From positions 1 through 38,189 of the forward strand of contig CAZVWW010000007.1 of the NCBI GenBank assembly GCA_964631265.1: a DNA stretch of 38,189 nt, given 5' to 3'. Positions 33,545 through 38,189 of the stretch are shown here, one piece after another. Position numbers and translations under genes: made by a program. The stretch's first letter is position 1. The number at the start of each line of letters is the position of its first letter. The notes under the pieces were generated by a model. It saw nothing but the letters and a program-made list of their open reading frames with translations. It did no database searches and was not told the DNA's origin. The stretch comes from CAZVWW01 sp964631265 (GTDB taxonomy: Bacteria > Thermotogota > Thermotogae > MWEM01).

Positions 33545-34645
33545 TCATTGATTATACCATCTTTTTTGTGAAATGAAAAGAACAGCTAAGAATGAACCCA
33601 ACATGGAGAGCACATACCCCGCAAAGAATACAAAATATGCCTTTTTTTGTTTTTCATCAATCGTGTAAAGTTTTTTTAAGGTGTTGTCCCTGAAGGGGAT
33701 GGGATCCCAGACCAGTCCGTATTTAATGGAAAGACCCTTGATATACAGCAGGTGGATGGTGGGGATTTCCCGATCGGCAAACTCAAATAGAACCCCTCTG
33801 GTTTGTTTGGAAGGGATGCTTTCAATTTCCCGGTTTAAGCCCGGTTCAAGATTCAATATGGCAGCACTTTTTCCAATATTGGCAATCGCCCCGCCGATAT
33901 TGACAAAGCATTTTATGGTATCCTTGGCAGCCTCATTATAAAGGGTCAATCGTTTATGGATATTTTTTTCAAAATCGGATTCATAGATCAGACGGTAGCC
34001 GGTCTGTTTGATTTTTGCTTCAATCAGTTTTTTGCCCTCCTCGCTGAGTCCTTTCCCGGTATCGTTGTTTCCCCCATATGATACAGCGAGAGGTCTGAAC
34101 AATTTGCCGTGTTTTTCTTCTAATGCGGTAAGGATGTCAATGATGGTAAAGTCGGGGATATTGGCCCCGTACTGTGACGAGCCCAGGGAAATCATGTAAA
34201 GGGGTTTTAGTTCCAGGACTTTACAGGCGGAAAGCGTGGCAAGAATTAAGCCGGGAAAAGAAGCAGAGGAACCAATGGCCACTGTGTCGCCGGGTTTTAG
34301 TCCCATTTTTTGAAACAATTTGACGACTAATCCGGCGTTGTCAGGGTTCACCGAGGTCCTTTTCGCTTCAAGATGGCCCAACGTTGTAGTGATGATGGAA
34401 TGTTCAGTGCCGATGAGGCCTGTATGATTCGGATCCAGTTTTCTATCGATTGGGATGCCCCGTTTTTCCCGTTCTCTTTGGACTGTTTCGTTGAGGGTTT
34501 TCATGTAATCCCTGGCCCGCTGCATTTGCAAAGGGGTAGTGACCGAGTGATCCAGGATGAAAAGCTGGTAGACAAGGATAAAAATAACTGTCAGGATCGA
34601 CCAGGAAATGAGGATTCGGTGTTTCTTATTTTTCGAGAAAGTCAT
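33545..34645 (-). CDS. pgsW: PgsW-like poly-gamma-glutamate system protein
   Basis: 366 residues with an N-terminal (about 11-31) and a C-terminal (about 337-358) membrane helix and a large domain between. Typical segments: LDPNHTGLIGTEHSIITTTLG, GLKPGDTVAIGSSASFPGL, SLGSSQYGANIP and CFVNIGGAIANIGKS. I recognise it as the poly-gamma-glutamate system protein (TIGR04332-like) found next to PgsC; its biochemical activity is not known to me. Overlaps the pgsC-like gene by four bases. No PgsB/CapB ligase or PgsA/CapA is present in the window, so capsule synthesis is not supported by this locus alone. Confidence 0.8.
   Translation of the reverse strand: MTFSKNKKHRILISWSILTVIFILVYQLFILDHSVTTPLQMQRARDYMKTLNETVQREREKRGIPIDRKLDPNHTGLIGTEHSIITTTLGHLEAKRTSVNPDNAGLVVKLFQKMGLKPGDTVAIGSSASFPGLILATLSACKVLELKPLYMISLGSSQYGANIPDFTIIDILTALEEKHGKLFRPLAVSYGGNNDTGKGLSEEGKKLIEAKIKQTGYRLIYESDFEKNIHKRLTLYNEAAKDTIKCFVNIGGAIANIGKSAAILNLEPGLNREIESIPSKQTRGVLFEFADREIPTIHLLYIKGLSIKYGLVWDPIPFRDNTLKKLYTIDEKQKKAYFVFFAGYVLSMLGSFLAVLFISQKRWYNQ
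33551..33579 (-). promoter_or_regulatory. Possible internal promoter before hydrolase B
   Basis: Minus strand TTTTCA (33579-33574), 17-base spacer ending in TGG, TATAAT (33556-33551): an extended -10 site within the last codons of pgsW. It would start a transcript for hydrolase B and the gamma-glutamyltransferase-fold gene with a leader of about 90 AT-rich bases containing an imperfect hairpin (GACATAT...ATATGT) and a T-rich stretch. Confidence 0.5.
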
Positions 34646-35076
34646 ATGAGAAAAACCAGCCTGTAAATAAAGAATACCATCGTTGAAACGATGAAGAGTG
34701 ATGAAAGCGTTTTTAAAAACCCCTGCCGGTATAGGTTGTTCGCCAGGAGTCCGGGGATGAGGATGCCAATGGTTTGGAAGCCCGACACGTTAATGCTGTA
34801 ACTTTCAAAAAAAGCATTAAAGAGAAGCGCCAGAAAGGAAGCCAATACAATCATGAAAACAAATCGCCGTCTCCCGAAAAGTACGAGTCGAGTGGCCAGC
34901 AGTTTGAAAATAAACACCGCGAGGATTGAAATAACAAGGGTTATGATGATTCGTGATGGTTGAAAAAGGTAAAGTGAAAAATACACCGGTACAATGATAC
35001 CGCCCGGAAAGAACCCGAATACCATGATAAACAAAGAGGAAACGATGACCCCTATGACAGAAAGTTCTAATATCAT
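34642..35076 (-). CDS. pgsC: PgsC/CapC-like integral membrane protein
   Basis: 144 residues, nearly all hydrophobic, with about five membrane segments. Length and motifs agree with PgsC/CapC of poly-gamma-glutamate synthases (149 residues in Bacillus): FGFFPGGIIVPVY near 21-33 and GFQTIGILIPGLLANNLYRQG (about 97-117) are the family signatures. In Bacillus PgsC works with the ligase PgsB, which is absent here. Its start directly follows the stop codon of the SNase-like gene and its end overlaps the pgsW-like gene, so the three are one translational unit. Confidence 0.82.
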   Translation of the reverse strand: MILELSVIGVIVSSLFIMVFGFFPGGIIVPVYFSLYLFQPSRIIITLVISILAVFIFKLLATRLVLFGRRRFVFMIVLASFLALLFNAFFESYSINVSGFQTIGILIPGLLANNLYRQGFLKTLSSLFIVSTMVFFIYRLVFLI

Positions 35077-35598
35077 CTAATTGCCTAATTGTTTCTCCAT
35101 AACAGGTGTTTTCTCTTCTTTAATCTTAAGATACTCATTATAGTGAGGTTCAAGTAACCCGAGATCTGCTTTAACGATGGCAAATTCGTTGGCTATCAGG
35201 AGCAGGTTTATCAGATAGTCGTTTCCGCCTTTTTTCACCCATATCAGGGCTTCCTCTGTTTCCCCGTCTTTTATGTAATATACCGTTTCACTGTTGATGG
35301 AATTGAGGAAATTCTGTATAAAATGATTAGCCGCTTCTTTCAGGCAGAATTTTGCCGTTGGCACACATTCAGTATCCACTCCTGCGAGTAGGAGCGTTGT
35401 TTTGGTTTCATCAGGCATTTCAATCGTATAAAAAACGGCCTCAGAGACCTTGAACAATTCGGCCTGTTTTGCCTCTGCCGGAACCGGGGTTTTCATATCC
35501 GGATAATGATAAAGTCCCTTGCCGTCTATGCTTGTAGACAATCCGCAAAAAGCAGTTGAAACTATTATTAGAACAATTAACAATATCTCTTTTTTCAT
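35077..35598 (-). CDS. Secreted protein with a degenerate SNase-like (thermonuclease) domain
   Basis: 173 residues, signal peptide about 1-19 (the Cys at 18 is preceded by Phe, so not a convincing lipobox). The mature part follows the order of staphylococcal-nuclease domains: TLLLAGVDTECVPTAKFCLKEAANHFIQ corresponds to the strand-plus-helix segment that usually reads RLxGIDAPE...GxEA, and ALIWVKKGGNDYLINLLLIANEFA to the late Y-V-x-NxxLVxxGxA segment. The catalytic Arg and Glu residues are not apparent, so nuclease activity is unlikely and binding more plausible. The identification is by eye and moderate. It directly precedes the pgsC-like gene. Confidence 0.65.
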   Translation of the reverse strand: MKKEILLIVLIIVSTAFCGLSTSIDGKGLYHYPDMKTPVPAEAKQAELFKVSEAVFYTIEMPDETKTTLLLAGVDTECVPTAKFCLKEAANHFIQNFLNSINSETVYYIKDGETEEALIWVKKGGNDYLINLLLIANEFAIVKADLGLLEPHYNEYLKIKEEKTPVMEKQLGN

Positions 35599-35604
35599 AG
35601 TATC

Positions 35605-35651
35605 ACCAAAATTAAAGGATTGATTTCCGGAATTAAACCGGAAACCAATCC
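35605..35651 (-). terminator. Terminator-like hairpin between hydrolase A and the SNase-like gene
   Basis: Minus strand GGATTGGTTTCCGG (35651-35638), 7-base loop, CCGGAAATCAATCC (35630-35617): 14 paired bases with one G-U wobble, followed by TTTAATTTTGG. On the plus strand the wobble becomes an A-C mismatch, so the minus strand is the functional one. It ends 18 bases before the next start codon and separates hydrolase A plus the permease pair from the pgsCW segment. Confidence 0.8.
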
Positions 35652-35658
35652 TATTATA

Positions 35659-36813
35659 TCATTGTTTGAAGATTCTATCATCCGGCACTTTTTCTGGATT
35701 TTGGAAAAAGGCGCCAAGTCCCTTTTCAACAATTTCAGCATGTTTGGGCGCTTTAATTTCAATAGCCCGGTCCTCGTTTTTCCTGTTGAACTGATCAATG
35801 ACTTCCAACATGACGGATGACTGCTGCCCAACTCTTCTTTCAATTGTCCAGCCCCTGTCTTCGTCAATCGGGACATATAAAAGGCCTTCTTTAGCTGCAA
35901 CTTTTATAAATGGATCTTTACCCTCCAACATTAATTCTTCGGTCTTGGGTCCTGATATCTGGTCAAGATGGAGGCTGGGTGCTTCTATAAGGAATACAAG
36001 CGCGTCTGAATAATCGCTGATTTCCCGGTGGGAAAGGCCCCGGAAATTGGGTGGTGAGGATTCAACATGACATTCAAATCCCTCACGTCCTTTAACAAAC
36101 AAAGATGCGCCAATGGCGTAACGCTTACTGACCTCCGGTACAACGATACAGTTTGTAACCGGGAACATGACTTCGGCCGAGTGCAGGTCAAAGACAACAT
36201 CAATATTCTCTTTTTTAATCATCTGCATGGCGGCATGGGTTATCTTTTCAGCGAGAAAGCCGTCCGGTCTTCCGGGCCAGGTTCTGTTTGTGTTTCTTGC
36301 ATCGATGTATGAGAACATCTGACCTTCCGGATAGTGAACATAAACATCCGGATCGGGCCACTGGTCTAATGCCTGCAAGCCTCTGTCGCCCATCCTGAAT
36401 TTTTTCTCTCCCCAACCGGTATCGATATCAAAGAACAGAGGGAATCCTCCACCTGGTTGTGTCCCAAGAGATCCACTTAAGTTAAAACGGGGAATGACAT
36501 AAACCGTTCCCTTCTCGACTTTTAAATTTTCAATCCAAAGATAACCTGCCAGAGGGGCCACTATCTCACTGGCATGCGTTCCGGCAATGACCAGGGACTT
36601 TCCACCCTCTTTTTCACCTTTGAATTCATATACACGGGTATCGCCCATCGTTCCCTCGAGTTCGGGGAAATATTTACTTAACATAAAAGTGTCGGTAAGT
36701 TCGGGACTGGCGACGATGGTCTCTTTGTAGTGCCTTTGATTATAAAGAGGAATCCCGGCAGCGATTAATGAGAATATTAATATTCCCAATATGATCCATT
36801 TTCTGATTTTCAT
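35659..36813 (-). CDS. Exported aspartoacylase/AstE-type zinc hydrolase, copy A
   Basis: 384 residues with an N-terminal membrane segment (about 5-23), probably anchored with its catalytic domain outside. Zinc ligands H80 and E83 (AGTHASE) and H211 (DLHSAE), NTNRTWPG (about 174-181), FRGLSHREISD and the catalytic Glu in LIEAPS are intact. The most diverged of three paralogues in this cluster. AAGGAGG precedes the ATG, and the gene starts 15 bases after the 52-residue membrane protein gene. It is followed by a strong hairpin. Confidence 0.88.
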   Translation of the reverse strand: MKIRKWIILGILIFSLIAAGIPLYNQRHYKETIVASPELTDTFMLSKYFPELEGTMGDTRVYEFKGEKEGGKSLVIAGTHASEIVAPLAGYLWIENLKVEKGTVYVIPRFNLSGSLGTQPGGGFPLFFDIDTGWGEKKFRMGDRGLQALDQWPDPDVYVHYPEGQMFSYIDARNTNRTWPGRPDGFLAEKITHAAMQMIKKENIDVVFDLHSAEVMFPVTNCIVVPEVSKRYAIGASLFVKGREGFECHVESSPPNFRGLSHREISDYSDALVFLIEAPSLHLDQISGPKTEELMLEGKDPFIKVAAKEGLLYVPIDEDRGWTIERRVGQQSSVMLEVIDQFNRKNEDRAIEIKAPKHAEIVEKGLGAFFQNPEKVPDDRIFKQ

Positions 36814-36828
36814 ACAATTCCTCCTTGT

Positions 36829-36987
36829 CTACTTTAGCCTGAATAGTCTCAATAAAAGCGGAAACATGGCGATTGCGTAGAGCATTAATTTATTCAGGTC
36901 TTTGTCTTTGGCTTTTATGAAATTCCAGGCCATAAAAAATATGGCTATCCCCGTAATGATATAATACAGTATCATAATAAAATTCAT
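36829..36987 (-). CDS. Small (52-residue) membrane protein paired with a DctM-like permease
   Basis: A short gene: MNFIMILYYIITGIAIFFMA, a polar turn WNFIKAKDKDLNK, then LMLYAIAMFPLLLRLFRLK. This is two helices with a basic end, and GGAGGG lies six bases before the ATG. It starts 20 bases after the permease stop and matches in layout the 47-residue protein that follows the other permease (27354-27497), including the W-x-x-x-K/D-rich turn and the final LRxxRxK. Probably a small accessory subunit of the permease; homology is judged by eye only. Confidence 0.7.
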   Translation of the reverse strand: MNFIMILYYIITGIAIFFMAWNFIKAKDKDLNKLMLYAIAMFPLLLRLFRLK

Positions 36988-37007
36988 TTTACACCCTCCA
37001 AACTCAT

Positions 37008-38189
37008 TTATCCCATTAAGAAATCCAATGGATTACTGAAAGCAATCATCAAAAGAGCGGCAGCTGTTATTACAATCCAGGGAACCAAACAGGATTTCAA
37101 GAATGCGTTGTATTTTCCCTTGTATCCGATTGTTGTAACCGTTAAACGTGCAATGAGTTTCGTTGGCGGCATAGCGTCTCCAAGTGCCCACAACAAACTT
37201 AAGCCCGATAAAGCGATAACCGGATTGATCCCCCTGGCATTAAACATCCAAACCAGCGGTATTCCAAGGACAACAGCTCCGCCAAAGGCAAATAACCCCT
37301 CGGACAACGGAATAACAACCGGCAGAATGATGTAAAGTAATGCCATGGGTGCTGTAACGATTGCCAATGAGAGAAGTCCTTTGGTACCATTGAAGCTCAT
37401 GATCTGAATGAGCATCCCGACGACAATAACGGTTGTGACGAGTGGTATGAGTTGTTGAATCGTATCTTTGGTTACTTTTACGATCTCGACTCTTTTTACA
37501 TTTGAAAGCCAGGCGACCAGAGAACATATGGCAAATGTTAACGGTAAGCCCAGAACCGGGAAGCTGAAAGGCCAAATCCTCGGTGCGGCCAATAAAAAGA
37601 TAAGAGCTAAGAATGGTGGCAATACGTTCCAAACCGTAAGATTCTTCGGCTCGGGGATTTCAGCTAATGCCTTGTTTTTATCAGTGATCTTACCCTTTCT
37701 ACCCAGATAAAGGACCGAAAACAGGCCCAAAATGATAACGGGTGCTAACAACGGCCAGGTAAAACCGACATAGGGAACGGCTGTTCCCGCGCAAGCCATC
37801 ATCGCCCATACGTTAACCGGCGGGGCCACAGCACTTAAACCGGAAATGATAAATATAATGGCGGCCACAATCTTCTTCTCAAGTCCCATGGCGGTTAAGG
37901 CAGATGCCACAGTTCCACCAACTACCAGAACGGAAATGCTGCCGGCTCCGGTTAAAGCCCCGGGTATTAGAATGACGGCCATTAAAAAGATAAGCATGAG
38001 GTTTTTCCTTGTGTGGAAGGTCTTTATAATCCCTCTAACTACATACTCTGTTCCACCGGAAGCCTTTATGATATTCATGAAAAGCGTGGCGAATATAAAG
38101 ATCAACCCTATATCGAGGAAGAGAACAGAGCCTTCTGCCATGTGCCGGAATACATCCATTCCGGCACCGGCAACAAGACCTCCCGCAAC
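37008..38189 (-). CDS. DctM-like permease, N terminus beyond the window
   Basis: The open frame runs through the right edge, so the 5' end is missing; by comparison with the paralogue at 27494-28834 about 30 residues are absent. The visible 393 residues show about 10-11 membrane segments, SAVAPPVNVWAMM and ALGDAMPPTKLIA (the two PP re-entrant motifs), and GGLVAGAGMDVFRHMAEGS at the edge aligning with GALVSGNFFPIRHLVEGS of the other copy. Ion transporter superfamily, TRAP large-subunit-like, again without a visible DctP/DctQ. A 52-residue membrane protein follows. Upstream genes of this cluster lie outside the window. Confidence 0.82.
   Translation of the reverse strand, partial: VAGGLVAGAGMDVFRHMAEGSVLFLDIGLIFIFATLFMNIIKASGGTEYVVRGIIKTFHTRKNLMLIFLMAVILIPGALTGAGSISVLVVGGTVASALTAMGLEKKIVAAIIFIISGLSAVAPPVNVWAMMACAGTAVPYVGFTWPLLAPVIILGLFSVLYLGRKGKITDKNKALAEIPEPKNLTVWNVLPPFLALIFLLAAPRIWPFSFPVLGLPLTFAICSLVAWLSNVKRVEIVKVTKDTIQQLIPLVTTVIVVGMLIQIMSFNGTKGLLSLAIVTAPMALLYIILPVVIPLSEGLFAFGGAVVLGIPLVWMFNARGINPVIALSGLSLLWALGDAMPPTKLIARLTVTTIGYKGKYNAFLKSCLVPWIVITAAALLMIAFSNPLDFLMG

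Noticed and set aside
33545..35076. Calling this a poly-gamma-glutamate capsule biosynthesis operon
   Set aside because: PgsC- and PgsW-like genes are present, but the ligase PgsB/CapB and PgsA/CapA are not in the window, and the neighbours are hydrolases and importers.
35541..35598. A lipoprotein signal in the SNase-like protein
   Set aside because: The only cysteine (residue 18) is preceded by Ala-Phe rather than a lipobox pattern, so an ordinary Sec signal is more likely.

Overview
The window looks like a chromosomal piece of an anaerobic, amino-acid-fermenting, diderm bacterium. The exported binding protein, gamma-glutamyltransferase and phosphodiesterase carry ordinary Sec signals rather than lipoboxes. 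The block of two butyrate kinases around a phosphotransbutyrylase, a small P-loop ATPase and a 2-oxoacid:ferredoxin oxidoreductase resembles an arrangement I recall from Thermotoga. A Thermotogota (Kosmotoga/Mesotoga/Petrotoga-like) source is my best guess, but Synergistota or a deep Bacillota lineage cannot be excluded from sequence alone. Strong Shine-Dalgarno sites and frequent TTG/GTG starts are seen throughout.

Region 1 (about 115-14020, all minus strand) is a regulated sugar/polyol uptake module. A promoter at 13992-14020 drives an unusual sensor kinase (a degenerate RbsA-like ABC ATPase domain fused to GAF and histidine-kinase domains) and an ANTAR response regulator. A second promoter (11298-11325) then produces a leader with alternative hairpins and an intrinsic terminator (11179-11210). 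Downstream lie a cupin enzyme, a substrate-binding protein, two permeases, a double-NBD ATPase, DhaK, DhaL, a YD-repeat membrane protein and a chemoreceptor. The layout suggests that ANTAR antitermination controls transport, phosphorylation of a short ketose and chemotaxis together. The first permease is broken by a 100-N gap that is almost certainly a scaffolding artefact: identical 55-bp copies flank it, and collapsing them restores one in-frame 324-residue protein.

Region 2 (about 14229-25025, plus strand) is core energy metabolism: an aminotransferase, Buk-Ptb-Buk, a P-loop ATPase, a four-subunit 2-oxoacid:ferredoxin oxidoreductase (branched-chain 2-oxoacids to acyl-CoA, acyl-phosphate, fatty acid and ATP), a terminator, glutaminyl-tRNA synthetase, and an encapsulated ferritin plus encapsulin iron-storage compartment. 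Two tandem copies of a ~125-bp non-coding element (25074-25332) separate encapsulin from a D-2-hydroxyacid dehydrogenase (25364-26350).

Region 3 (about 26383-38189, minus strand) is the most novel part. PgsC/CapC-like and PgsW-like proteins of poly-gamma-glutamate systems occur without the PgsB ligase or PgsA. They sit with three paralogous exported aspartoacylase/AstE-type zinc hydrolases, a gamma-glutamyltransferase-fold enzyme with altered substrate-pocket residues, a degenerate SNase-like secreted protein, another small secreted protein, and two DctM-like permeases. Each permease is followed by a tiny (47 or 52 residue) membrane protein of the same kind. I infer a periplasmic system that hydrolyses gamma-glutamyl or N-acyl amino-acid compounds and imports the products, which could feed the amino-acid fermentation of region 2. 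A glycerophosphodiester phosphodiesterase ends the cluster.
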